From: UMGS1663 sp963621995
GTDB lineage: Bacteria > Bacillota > Clostridia > TANB77 > CAG-508
NCBI GenBank assembly: GCA_963621995.1
Contig: CAVFFZ010000004.1
Coordinates: 19,241 to 83,240, forward strand
Length of the DNA stretch: 64,000 nucleotides
Direction: 5' to 3'
Under the pieces are notes generated by a model. It was not told the DNA's origin. It made no database searches and saw only the letters and a program-made list of their open reading frames with translations. The position numbers were made by a program, and so were the translations under genes. The stretch's first letter is position 1. Each line of letters opens with the position of its first letter. This document shows positions 1 to 8,041 of this stretch, in pieces.

Positions 1-1726
1 ATATTCCCTCTTCCATTCCTACTAAGAAAACGACTGGGAATTCTAGTCCTTTTGCACTATGAAGTGTCATTAATGTAACACTTTCGTCTGTCTCTTGTAA
101 GTTATCTACATCACTAGATAATGTAATACTTTCTAAGAATTCATTTAATGAATTTTCTGCATATTCTTCTTCAAATTCCATTGCTACTGTTAATAACTCG
201 TCCAAATTTTGAATTCTGCTTTCTGCTTCTACTGTATTTTCTAGTTCTAAAGCTTTTGTGTATCCACTTTTGTTTAATACCATTTTTATTAATTCTGATA
301 TTTGTGTTTCATCTTTCTTGCTCTTTAGGTCTTCTATTAATTCTATGAATTCTCTTGAATTTACAAATACTCTGTTTAATCCGTACTCATCTGCATGTTT
401 TATTACCTCATACATTGAGTTTCCTGTTTGGTAACTAATTTCTTCAACATTGTCTAAACTTGTTTTTCCTATTCCACGTTTTGGCTCATTTATAATTCTT
501 TTTAGAGATATATTATCTGATTGATTTGCAATTAAACGTAAATATGCAATTGTATCTTTTATTTCTTTTCTTTCATAGAATTTTAGCCCACCTACTACTT
601 TGTATGGTATATCTTCTCTTAATAAAATATCTTCTATTGCTCTTGATTGTGAGTTCATTCTATATAGAATTGAGAAGTCTGAATATTTAAAATATTCCTC
701 TGCTTTTAAGTGATTTATTTGTTCAACGATGTATCTTGCTTCGTCATATTCGTCATCGCCTTGATAAATTGCTGGTAACTTTCCTTCTTCATTTTCTGTC
801 CATAGTTTTTTCTCATATTTTGTCTCATTATTTTTTATTACATAATTTGCTGCTTTTAAAATATTTCCTGTACAACGATAATTTTGCTCTAATTTAATTA
901 TTTTTGTTCCTGGAAAGTCTTTTTCAAAGTTTAATATGTTAGAAATATCTGCTCCACGGAAACTATATATTCCTTGGTCATTGTCTCCTACAACTGTAAT
1001 GTTTCCATACTTTGAAGCCAAAATTGTTACTAATGTAAATTGAGCTTTGTTTGTATCTTGGTATTCATCTACTAATACATATTTGAATTTTTCTGTGTAG
1101 TAGTCTAGTACCTCTGGATTTTCTGTTAATATTTTTATTGTATAATTTATTATATCGTCAAAATCTATTGCATTATTTTCTTTTAAACGTTTTTGATATA
1201 GAGTATATATTTCTCCTATTTTTGCTTTTCTAAAGTCTGCCTGATATTTAACACAGTATTGCATAGGTTCTAACATTTCATTTTTTGCATTGCTTATTTC
1301 TGATAAAACACTTCTATCCGTAAACATTTTGTCGTCTATATTTAATGCTTTTAAACATTCTTTTACTAATGTTCTTTGATCTTGAGTGTCAAATATTAGA
1401 AATGATGAATCAAAACCTATTCTGTCTATATATTTTCTTAAAATACGCACACAAATAGAATGGAATGTTCCCATCCATATATCTTTTGCAACATCTCCAA
1501 CTAAATTTTCTATTCTTTCTTTCATTTCGTTAGCTGCTTTATTTGTGAATGTTATTGCTAATATATTCCATGGCGCTATGTTTTTTTCAGCTATTAGGTA
1601 TGCTATTTTGTGTGTTAATACTTTTGTTTTACCACTTCCTGCTCCTGCTATTACCAAGCATGGTCCCTCAGTTTCTAGTACCGCTTCTTTTTGTTTATTA
1701 TTTAATCCTTCTATTAACTCTTGCAT
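1..1726 (-). CDS. pcrA: UvrD/PcrA-type superfamily 1 DNA helicase (3' end outside window)
   Basis: ATP-dependent 3'-5' DNA helicase of the UvrD/Rep/PcrA family, acting in repair and in clearing replication or recombination intermediates. Translation on the minus strand gives a Walker A motif GAGSGKT at about residues 28-34, the motif II sequence DEYQDTN, a motif III-like QGIYSFRGA and a late LHSAKGLEF motif, in family order. About 575 codons are present; the C-terminus lies beyond position 1. I chose the ATG at 1726 because a GGAGA ribosome binding site lies just upstream (1734-1738). An in-frame ATG at 1753 has no visible site. PcrA and UvrD cannot be separated from this fragment; PcrA is the usual Firmicute form. 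Confidence 0.93.
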   Translation of the reverse strand, partial: MQELIEGLNNKQKEAVLETEGPCLVIAGAGSGKTKVLTHKIAYLIAEKNIAPWNILAITFTNKAANEMKERIENLVGDVAKDIWMGTFHSICVRILRKYIDRIGFDSSFLIFDTQDQRTLVKECLKALNIDDKMFTDRSVLSEISNAKNEMLEPMQYCVKYQADFRKAKIGEIYTLYQKRLKENNAIDFDDIINYTIKILTENPEVLDYYTEKFKYVLVDEYQDTNKAQFTLVTILASKYGNITVVGDNDQGIYSFRGADISNILNFEKDFPGTKIIKLEQNYRCTGNILKAANYVIKNNETKYEKKLWTENEEGKLPAIYQGDDEYDEARYIVEQINHLKAEEYFKYSDFSILYRMNSQSRAIEDILLREDIPYKVVGGLKFYERKEIKDTIAYLRLIANQSDNISLKRIINEPKRGIGKTSLDNVEEISYQTGNSMYEVIKHADEYGLNRVFVNSREFIELIEDLKSKKDETQISELIKMVLNKSGYTKALELENTVEAESRIQNLDELLTVAMEFEEEYAENSLNEFLESITLSSDVDNLQETDESVTLMTLHSAKGLEFPVVFLVGMEEGI

Positions 1727-1824
1727 TTTTGTTTCTCCATTTCTTATTGACATATTTAATATTTTTGTTTATAATATATTTAGAAAATGAGAAACCACAA
1801 ACGTGGTTGCCTAAGATATGTTTT

Positions 1825-1866
1825 AACAACACATTGCTCGGGAAAGCTAGATGTGTTGTTTTTTAT
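1825..1866. terminator. Hairpin between the helicase and the small toxin-like gene
   Basis: Inverted repeat AACAACACAT / ATGTGTTGTT (1825-1834 and 1851-1860) with a further short GCT/AGC stem inside. A T-run follows on the plus strand. On the minus strand it lies directly downstream of the 39-residue ORF and may stabilise or end that transcript. A second small hairpin (AACCAC/GTGGTT) follows at 1794-1808. Confidence 0.55.
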
Positions 1867-1869
1867 TGG

Positions 1870-1989
1870 TTATTTGCTTTTGCTCAAAATAATAACTAAT
1901 GCTATTATCAAGGCTATGGCAATGATAGTTATAAATATTAAAGAATAAAATAATATGTATATTATGCTCACTAATACTAACTCTATCAT
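1870..1989 (-). CDS. 39-residue hydrophobic peptide, type I toxin-like
   Basis: A very short ORF with a strong GGAGG ribosome binding site (minus strand, 1998-2002) 8-9 bases before its ATG. The peptide is one long hydrophobic helix (residues 3-35, rich in I, L, V and F) with an acidic residue near the N-terminus and a KSK tail. This is the build of membrane-acting type I toxins of the Fst/TxpA/BsrG kind, though I recognise no specific family. The mRNA has features known from such toxins: its Shine-Dalgarno can pair with a CCTCC just upstream, and its 5' region is complementary to its 3' region. I could not identify an antitoxin RNA. A small signalling or stress peptide is the alternative. 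Confidence 0.5.
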   Translation of the reverse strand: MIELVLVSIIYILFYSLIFITIIAIALIIALVIILSKSK

Positions 1990-2095
1990 AAGCCTCACCT
2001 CCTTTAATTGGAGGCAACCACATCTGCTATTCTCACTTTCTATGTTATTTAGTCTATACTATTTTTTATATATTGTCTAGCGAACACTTAAACTT

Positions 2096-2563
2096 TTATA
2101 AAAAATTTGTTTGTATTTTTTCAATTATTTTTATTAAACACTTTTCTATTTCTTCGGCACAATTTTGATATACATTCATGTCATATCCCCATGGATCTTT
2201 TATATCCATATCTTGTCCATTTTTATCTAATTCTGCATATTCCTTCATTGTAAATACTTTTTCTTTTACTTCCGGGTACATATATAATACACTTTGTTTA
2301 TGAGATTCTGTAGCACATAAGATTATATCCATTTCTTTAATTCTAGATTTTCTTATATTTGTTGCTCTATGTCTTTCTATATTTACATCATAATATTTTG
2401 CCGCTTTCACAGCATTATAAGTTGCATAGTCACCATCTTCAGCATATATTCCACATGAACATATGTCTAAATCTAAATTATTATCTTTTGCTAGTTTTTT
2501 CATCATTCCTTCTGCCATTGCACTTCTACATATGTTGCCTGTACATATAAACATTATTTTCAT
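2096..2563 (-). CDS. Low molecular weight protein-tyrosine/arginine phosphatase
   Basis: Cytoplasmic phosphatase of the LMW-PTP (arsenate reductase-like) fold that removes phosphate from tyrosine, or arginine as in YwlE, in proteins. The P-loop CTGNICRS starts at residue 7, giving catalytic Cys7 and Arg13 in the CX5R signature. The general acid is Asp123 in DPWGYD. Its 155 residues are the usual family length. The ATG at 2563 follows an AGAGGGAC ribosome binding site. It stands alone, with nothing in the neighbourhood to name its substrate. The choice between Tyr and Arg phosphatase cannot be made from these motifs alone. Confidence 0.9.
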   Translation of the reverse strand: MKIMFICTGNICRSAMAEGMMKKLAKDNNLDLDICSCGIYAEDGDYATYNAVKAAKYYDVNIERHRATNIRKSRIKEMDIILCATESHKQSVLYMYPEVKEKVFTMKEYAELDKNGQDMDIKDPWGYDMNVYQNCAEEIEKCLIKIIEKIQTNFL

Positions 2564-2682
2564 ATTTTGTCCCTCTTCTCAACCATTTTTATATTATTAT
2601 AATTGTTATGCTAACTTTTGTCTATAATATATATAAGATTATTAAATTTCATACATTACAATGCCTTTTTATAATCTATAAA

Positions 2683-2785
2683 TTGTATGCTCCAAAGATT
2701 AACCTTTTGGTATTTTAGTCGTTTGAGTCGAAAGCAAGTTACGAATAAAATATGCAGAGGCAACGTCCCCAAAAAGATAATTAGA
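2683..2785. repeat. Dispersed intergenic repeat copy 1
   Basis: This stretch contains the modules GCTCCAAAGATTAACC, TTTTGG and GCAACGTCCCC, which recur in varied order at 25196-25263 and 26697-26738. All three copies lie directly downstream of minus-strand genes. They may be degenerate transcription terminators or a small repeat family. Confidence 0.45.
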
Positions 2786-3078
2786 GTGACATTGCGAGCA
2801 TTCCTAATAGGAATCCGGCTATGTTTCCTATTGCTGTCATTCTTCCGTGATATAAACTATTTGATTCTGGTATTAGTTCGCCTGATACTATGTATAGCAT
2901 TGCTCCTGCCGCAAAACTTAAACACATTGCTATTACTTCTTGTGATATTCCACCAAGTATTGCTCCAAAAAATGCTCCTATTCCTGTTGTTACTCCTGAT
3001 AATATTACGTAGAAAATTACTTTTCCTTTTTTCATTCCTCCGTTTTTCATGGGCACTGCCATACTTATTCCTTCTGGT
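2781..3078 (-). pseudogene. ZIP family metal transporter, 3' half (disrupted gene)
   Basis: The sequence reads PEGISMAVPMKNGG from the insertion boundary, then membrane helices to the end at 2781. It is the C-terminal third of a ZIP-type divalent metal transporter (zinc or iron uptake). The missing N-terminal part is at 13448-13906 and ends in LHDVPEG. Joining the two halves through the shared core gives HDVPEGISMAVPM, which matches the conserved metal-binding helix V of ZIP proteins. The gene was therefore whole before the island inserted. This half has no start of its own, although an internal ATG at 3062 gives a 93-residue ORF. The transporter is presumably inactive while the island is present. 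Confidence 0.85.
3070..3078 (+). other. att core repeat, left end of serine-recombinase island
   Basis: CCTTCTGGT, identical to 13452-13460. On the ZIP coding strand it reads ACCAGAAGG, within the codons for the conserved P-E-G of the transporter. Confidence 0.8.
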
Positions 3079-3137
3079 TGACATCAAAGTAGGCAGTTTC
3101 AATTTTTATTTTTGACTAATTTAATATTAAATTAGCC

Positions 3138-4694
3138 TTATATTTTTTCTTTTAGGTTATTTAATTGTTTAAAATTAAAATACAAATCTACTTGTTTATC
3201 TTGATGAATTTCAATTCTATTGATAATTACTTTCATAATTTCTGATGTTGGCTCTTTTAATTCTAAAAATTCCTTAATCAACTTTTTTATGTTTTCATTA
3301 TCATCTTGTTTTGAAGTATTCTGCATCTCTTTCATTTGTACATATTCTCTTTCTTTTTGTTCTGCCTCATCTATTAATTTTTTATATAGCCTCTCATACA
3401 TTGTTTCAGTTATTTTCCCATTTAATTTATCAACATACATTTGATCTATATTATCATTTATAAGTTTTACTTCATTTTCTAACTTTTTTAGTATTTTCTC
3501 ATAATTATATTTAGTCCTACTCTTTCTAATATTTAGTTCTATTTTTTCACTATCAATATCTTCAAATAATTTTTTTATATAATCTAACACCATTTCTTCT
3601 AAATTCTCATAACTAAATCCATGTGAGGTACAAAGATTTATCTTTGAGTTTCTACGGTAATTATTACATACCATATAATAATGACCATTCTTTTTTCCTC
3701 TCACACCTATTTTATGATGACATTCATAACAAAAAAGTAATCCATCTAATAAAAATGTATTTTTCTTTTCATTTCTGTTGTAACTTTGGACTATCACCAT
3801 TTTTTGTACCCTATCAAAAATTTTTTTATCTATTATTGGTGGGTGTGTATTTTCTACAACATTCCATTGTTCCTTTGGATTTGGTCGAAGTTTTCTATTT
3901 TTATAGCTTATTCTGCTCCTTTTATTTTGTTCTGTTGTTCCTATATACACTTTATTTCTTAATATATTTTTTATCGTTTTATTTTCCCAAAATGAGTCTT
4001 TATTATATCTTGATTGATTAGCCGTAGGAATATTATTTGTGTTTAAATAATCTCTTATGACGCCAACTTGATTTCCTGCCAATGCCATATTAAATATAGT
4101 CTTTACTATTTCAGCTTCTGTCTCACAAATTATTAGTTTGTTTTTATCTTTTGAGTCTTTCATATATCCTATTGCTGTTTTTCCCCCTACCCACTTTCCT
4201 TGTTTTTGCATAGTATGTAGAGCTGTCCTAATTTTTTTTGACAAGTCTTTAGAATACATATCATTTAATATTGATTTAAAAGGTGCAATATCATTGTTAC
4301 CATTTGACGTTTCAAAAGTATCTATTCCATCTGTTACAGAAACATATCTAACATTATTTTCAGGAAACCATTTTTCTATATATTCTCCTGTTTCTATGTA
4401 ATCACGTCCTAAACGAGATAAGTCCTTTGTTACAACCATATTAACTTTTCCTGAATTAATATCTCTAATCATTCGCTGAAAGCCTGGTCTATTAAAATTT
4501 GTTCCAGTGTAGCCTTGGTCAATATAAATGTCTATTAGTTCATACTGCCATCCTAATTTTTGGACATATTCTGTTAATAATGTTCTTTGATTTTTTATGC
4601 TTTCGCTTTCATCATATCCTCTATCTACATCTTCTTTCGATAACCTTATATAAACTGCTACCTTGTACATTGTTTCTTCTATTTGTTCAAGCAC
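3138..4694 (-). CDS. Large serine recombinase (site-specific integrase/excisionase)
   Basis: Catalyses cut-and-rejoin between att sites through a serine-DNA intermediate. The 518 residues show the resolvase domain with YIRLSKED (nucleophile Ser19), the arginine motif SRLGRDY, the recombinase domain in the middle, then a zinc ribbon (CYECHHK, a second CNN...C pair) and a C-terminal coiled coil rich in K and E. This is the standard large serine recombinase layout. The start is the GTG at 4694, placed right after GGAGGAATA. Its stop is 60 bases from the left att core, so it almost certainly moved this island. A 38-residue ORF lies just upstream on the same strand. Confidence 0.95.
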   Translation of the reverse strand: MLEQIEETMYKVAVYIRLSKEDVDRGYDESESIKNQRTLLTEYVQKLGWQYELIDIYIDQGYTGTNFNRPGFQRMIRDINSGKVNMVVTKDLSRLGRDYIETGEYIEKWFPENNVRYVSVTDGIDTFETSNGNNDIAPFKSILNDMYSKDLSKKIRTALHTMQKQGKWVGGKTAIGYMKDSKDKNKLIICETEAEIVKTIFNMALAGNQVGVIRDYLNTNNIPTANQSRYNKDSFWENKTIKNILRNKVYIGTTEQNKRSRISYKNRKLRPNPKEQWNVVENTHPPIIDKKIFDRVQKMVIVQSYNRNEKKNTFLLDGLLFCYECHHKIGVRGKKNGHYYMVCNNYRRNSKINLCTSHGFSYENLEEMVLDYIKKLFEDIDSEKIELNIRKSRTKYNYEKILKKLENEVKLINDNIDQMYVDKLNGKITETMYERLYKKLIDEAEQKEREYVQMKEMQNTSKQDDNENIKKLIKEFLELKEPTSEIMKVIINRIEIHQDKQVDLYFNFKQLNNLKEKI

Positions 4695-4765
4695 TATTCC
4701 TCCTTCCTATACTTGATAAAAAACAATTGAATTCAGCTTAAATTATAACTGATTTTTTAGAAAAT

Positions 4766-4882
4766 TCACATGTTAAAATGATAATTTTTCTCTAATATAT
4801 CAGTTAATAGACGTTCTATTAAGCTTTCTAATTCTTCACCCTTTTCATCAAAATACATATTAATTTTAAATGATTCGTTCAT
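4766..4882 (-). CDS. 38-residue small protein upstream of serine recombinase
   Basis: Short ORF starting MNESFKINMYFDEKGEELE with a clear AGGAGG site before the ATG at 4882, ending 71 bases upstream of the recombinase. It is acidic and helical with no membrane segment. Small ORFs in this position are common next to large serine recombinases and may be directionality or accessory factors, but I recognise no named family. The strong ribosome binding site and co-orientation with the recombinase are the evidence that it is real. Confidence 0.55.
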   Translation of the reverse strand: MNESFKINMYFDEKGEELESLIERLLTDILEKNYHFNM

Positions 4883-5008
4883 ATAGCCTCCTGCTGTTTT
4901 TTTATTATTCATTTAAATTTATATGCCTAGAAATGTTTATTATTCTGGTTTTAAACATATAAACCTTGTAGAGGTAACTATTAATTCCTCTATTATATAT
5001 AACATTAA

Positions 5009-6247
5009 CTAACTCAGGATTATTGCGAAAACTGTCGTCAGTTTTTATCCGACCGAGAAATTGAAGGAACCTGTCCTATTTGTGGTGGTCATGCCAAGGG
5101 CGATCAATGTGATGACTGCTTGGCGACTTTTGATGCAAATGAACTTACTAACAAAACCTGTAAATATTGTGGTTCTCCTGTATCAAAGCACAGCAATGTC
5201 CATCTTTATTGGAAATTATCCAAATATCAGCACCAAATCGCTGATTATGTGAGTTCTCATGAACATTTATGGAGATTTAGCGCAATAAATGAATCTCGTA
5301 AATATCTTGCTAACTCTGGTTTGATGGACAGAGCAATTACCCGTCAGCTCGATTGGGGTATCGATGTACCGGTTAAAGGATTTGATGACAAAAAAATCTA
5401 TGTATGGATTGAACCTGTTTTGGGATATATCTCTGCTGGAAAAAAATATTGTGAAGAACATGGTCTGAATTGGGAAGACTTTTATAAAGATTCCTCTTCT
5501 TTGGATACATATTATGTTCATGGCAAGGATAATATTCCTTTCCATACAATCATTTTCCCGGCGTTGTTAATTGCTTTAAACGAGAATTACCAGCTACCTA
5601 ACCACATTGTATCTTCTCAGTTTCTCAACATTGATGATGAGAAAATTTCCAAGAGCAAAGGCAATGGTATTACTGTCAAAGATTTGTTAAACACATATTC
5701 TTCTGATAGTATTCGCTATTGTTTGACTTACCAGTCCCCTGAATTGAAGGATACCAACTTTATACCTGAAATTCTCGAACAACTGCATAACAAAATTCTT
5801 GTTGGCGAGTATGGTAACTTTGTAAATCGCAACTTGGCTTTTCTTGTAAAAAAGTTCAAGGGTATTATTCCTGTCGGTACTGTTAACCCTGATGTAATTT
5901 CTACTATTCAGGAAACATATTTCAAAGTGGGCGCTCTCATTGAAAATGCTGAATTAAAAAATGCTATTCAGGAAATCCAGCAACTTGTTAAATATGCTAA
6001 CAAGTATTATGATGAAAAACAACCTTGGATTCAAGTTAAACAGGATATTTTCGCATTTAACGATACCACCGCTACTTGTATCGCCTTGATTGTTAACATT
6101 GCAAATCTCTATGAACCTTTTATTCCTGATTCTTCTAACATAATTTACAATTTCTTTGGAATTTCTAAACCTAATTGGGAATATATTTCAGTTGAACCCG
6201 GAGCAACATTAAACAATGTTTCAATTCTCTTCACCAGAATTGACTGA
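5009..6247 (+). pseudogene. Methionyl-tRNA synthetase, 5'-truncated second copy
   Basis: The open frame begins just after a stop at 5006 and enters directly at the MetRS zinc-knuckle region (DYCENCRQFLSDREIEGTC, then CGG..CDDC..CKYCG), followed by the DWGIDVPVKGF and KISKSKG motifs and the helical anticodon-binding domain to a natural stop. The N-terminal Rossmann part with the HIGH motif is missing and no start codon fits, so it cannot activate methionine. It resembles the complete MetRS at 11298-12941 but is clearly diverged and has higher GC and different codon choice. It looks like a remnant of an earlier resident or a foreign copy brought with the island. A rho-independent terminator follows. 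Confidence 0.85.
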
Positions 6248-6270
6248 CTTTTCAGCTCCTAAAGAAAATA

Positions 6271-6307
6271 GAGGAGGAAAGCTATAATTAGCTTTTCTCC
6301 TCTTTCT
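6271..6307 (+). terminator. Terminator after the truncated MetRS
   Basis: Thirteen-base stem GAGGAGGAAAGCT / AGCTTTTCTCCTC with an ATAATT loop and a T-rich tail, directly after the stop at 6247. It is an intact terminator after a broken gene. Confidence 0.8.
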
Positions 6308-6406
6308 ATATTCCTATAATTTTAATTTCTAATTTTTTAACATTTCAGCCAATATACCATTGCCTTCAATTATTTTTCTACAAAATATCTCTTTATATAC
6401 ATTCTC

Positions 6407-6985
6407 TTACTTAAAATACTCATCCTTTAAAATAGAATAATATTTTATATCTATAAATTTGTTTTTTAAAAATTCTTTCTTCCTTAGAGTTCCCTCATAT
6501 ATAAGTCCATTTTTTTGCATTACCCTTTCAGAAGCTACATTCATTGAATCAAGCCTTGTTTCAATTCTCGTTAAATTCATTTCAGTAAATCCAAACTTGA
6601 CTATTTCTTTTAAAGCTTCTGTCATTATTCCTTTATTCCAATACTTTTTGTTAAGTACATAACCAATTTCAGCAGAAAAATTTTTTCTATCATATTGCAC
6701 AAAATCAATGCTTCCAATCAGCTTAGAATTTTCCTTCCATTCAATTCCCCATGGTGCAATTTCATTTTTAGAATACTTTAGTAATACATTCTCAATATAA
6801 TCTACAGCCATATCTATACTTTTATACGTATTCCATGACAAGAATTGTGTAACCTCATTATCACTTGCATATTCATATAAATCATCAATATCACTTTTAG
6901 TAAATTTTCTAAGAATAAATCTTTTAGTTTCTATTTTGGGCAAATTAAAATTTTTTTCTTGTTTTAACATATCCACATAAACCAT
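6407..6985 (-). CDS. GNAT family N-acetyltransferase (RimJ/RimL type)
   Basis: Transfers an acetyl group from acetyl-CoA to an amine. The 192-residue protein begins its fold with IETKRFILRKFTKSDIDDLY, has the RimJ/RimL-type core IGSIDFVQYDRKNFSAEIGY and the acetyl-CoA-binding stretch NKKYWNKGIMTEAL, and ends with RVMQKNGLIYEGTLRKK; all are family hallmarks. It is the last gene of the island operon, 16 bases after the radical SAM gene. In this context it could N-acetylate the operon's amine product, either as a tailoring step or as self-protection. That role is inferred from position only. RimJ/L proteins often acetylate ribosomal proteins or antibiotics. Confidence 0.85.
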   Translation of the reverse strand: MVYVDMLKQEKNFNLPKIETKRFILRKFTKSDIDDLYEYASDNEVTQFLSWNTYKSIDMAVDYIENVLLKYSKNEIAPWGIEWKENSKLIGSIDFVQYDRKNFSAEIGYVLNKKYWNKGIMTEALKEIVKFGFTEMNLTRIETRLDSMNVASERVMQKNGLIYEGTLRKKEFLKNKFIDIKYYSILKDEYFK

Positions 6986-7001
6986 CTTTTCACATATATT
7001 T

Positions 7002-8027
7002 CTAATTAAATAAATAATCTTTAATATGATTTTCTACATTTGTATGTTCAATTAATTTTTGTAAGGTTGGCTGTTCTCCAATCATATCTACACCATTGAA
7101 TATAGTATCTGTGTAAAATTCTCCTATAGAATTCGCAAAAATAACCCCCTTTGCACGAAAATCAACTTGATTCCTATAAACTCTTATTAACATTTCATTT
7201 TCTAATTCTTTATTTAATTCTTTTTCAAGTTTTTCTAATTTTTCATCAGAAACCTTTATTTCATCAAAAAAGTCCTTACATCTTTCTGAATAGTTCACAG
7301 GATAAAGTTGCCATTTTTCTATTTTATATTTACGTAAATATCTTCCAATTTCAATTATTGAGTCATAGTTTATTTTTGTAACCACCGTATGTACACTAAC
7401 CCTTACATTGTTTTGCTTAAGTAATTCAATGTTTCTTTTTATTTTATTAATCTGATTTTCATCATAAGGTCTAACTTTATTTGAAATATCATTATCCATA
7501 CTATCTATTGTTATTCTAACTGTAGTATTACTATTTTTTATCTTATCAATATATTTTTCTAAATTAGAAGTTGTACCATTTGTATCTATAACAATAGCAC
7601 ATTTACCATCTAATATGTCAATTATAGAACCAATTTCAGGACATAGTGTTGGCTCTCCTCCAGTTAATCCCACTGTTAGTGGTGATAATGTCAATATATG
7701 CTTTGCGGTTTCTTTTAGGAGTTCTCCATTTAATTTTGCAGGATTCATCTTATTATTAGCACAACAATAAATACAATCTAAATTGCATACATCTGAAACT
7801 AACCAATTTATTCTAAATGGATATTTAACTTTTACATTGGGTGAAATTGCATTTTTATTTTCTTCTAAAAATTTTTCAAATTTATTTTTTTCTAATTTTT
7901 CATTTTTTGAAAAATATTCTTTTAATTCAACTCCTTCATAAAATTTATAAATATTCTTTACTATATCATAAACTGTTATACCATTTAATTCTTCTCTTAT
8001 AAATAATTCTTTATCAATATTATACAT
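7002..8027 (-). CDS. Radical SAM enzyme of the island operon
   Basis: Cleaves S-adenosylmethionine with a [4Fe-4S] cluster bound by CNLDCIYC (Cys81, Cys85, Cys88), with a GGEPT motif about 35 residues later. The 70 residues before the cluster (FIREELNGITVYDI) look like the leading domain seen in peptide-modifying radical SAM proteins. No cysteine-rich SPASM or Twitch domain follows the barrel, so only one cluster is evident. Its substrate is unknown. It sits 14 bases after the fusion gene and before the acetyltransferase, so it probably acts on the same small molecule or peptide. I see no precursor-peptide ORF next to it. Confidence 0.85.
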   Translation of the reverse strand: MYNIDKELFIREELNGITVYDIVKNIYKFYEGVELKEYFSKNEKLEKNKFEKFLEENKNAISPNVKVKYPFRINWLVSDVCNLDCIYCCANNKMNPAKLNGELLKETAKHILTLSPLTVGLTGGEPTLCPEIGSIIDILDGKCAIVIDTNGTTSNLEKYIDKIKNSNTTVRITIDSMDNDISNKVRPYDENQINKIKRNIELLKQNNVRVSVHTVVTKINYDSIIEIGRYLRKYKIEKWQLYPVNYSERCKDFFDEIKVSDEKLEKLEKELNKELENEMLIRVYRNQVDFRAKGVIFANSIGEFYTDTIFNGVDMIGEQPTLQKLIEHTNVENHIKDYLFN

Positions 8028-8041
8028 ATATATTCCCCTTT

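Larger units (their letters stand above)
1803..2021 (-). promoter_or_regulatory. Self-complementary leader and trailer of the toxin-like mRNA
   Basis: On the minus strand the leader carries CCTCC-AATTAAA-GGAGG (2014 down to 1998), a hairpin that would hide the ribosome binding site. Just upstream is GTGGTTGCC (2021-2013). The trailer carries the exact complement GGCAACCAC (1811-1803). A nine-base 5'-3' long-range pairing is therefore possible and would compete with the trailer hairpin. SD sequestration and 5'-3' pairing are both established control features of type I toxin mRNAs. Confidence 0.5.

Noticed and set aside
148..1899. Plus-strand open frames over the helicase gene, rich in Leu, Phe and Ile
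   Set aside because: They are antisense shadows of an AT-rich minus-strand gene; no ribosome binding sites or recognisable domains.
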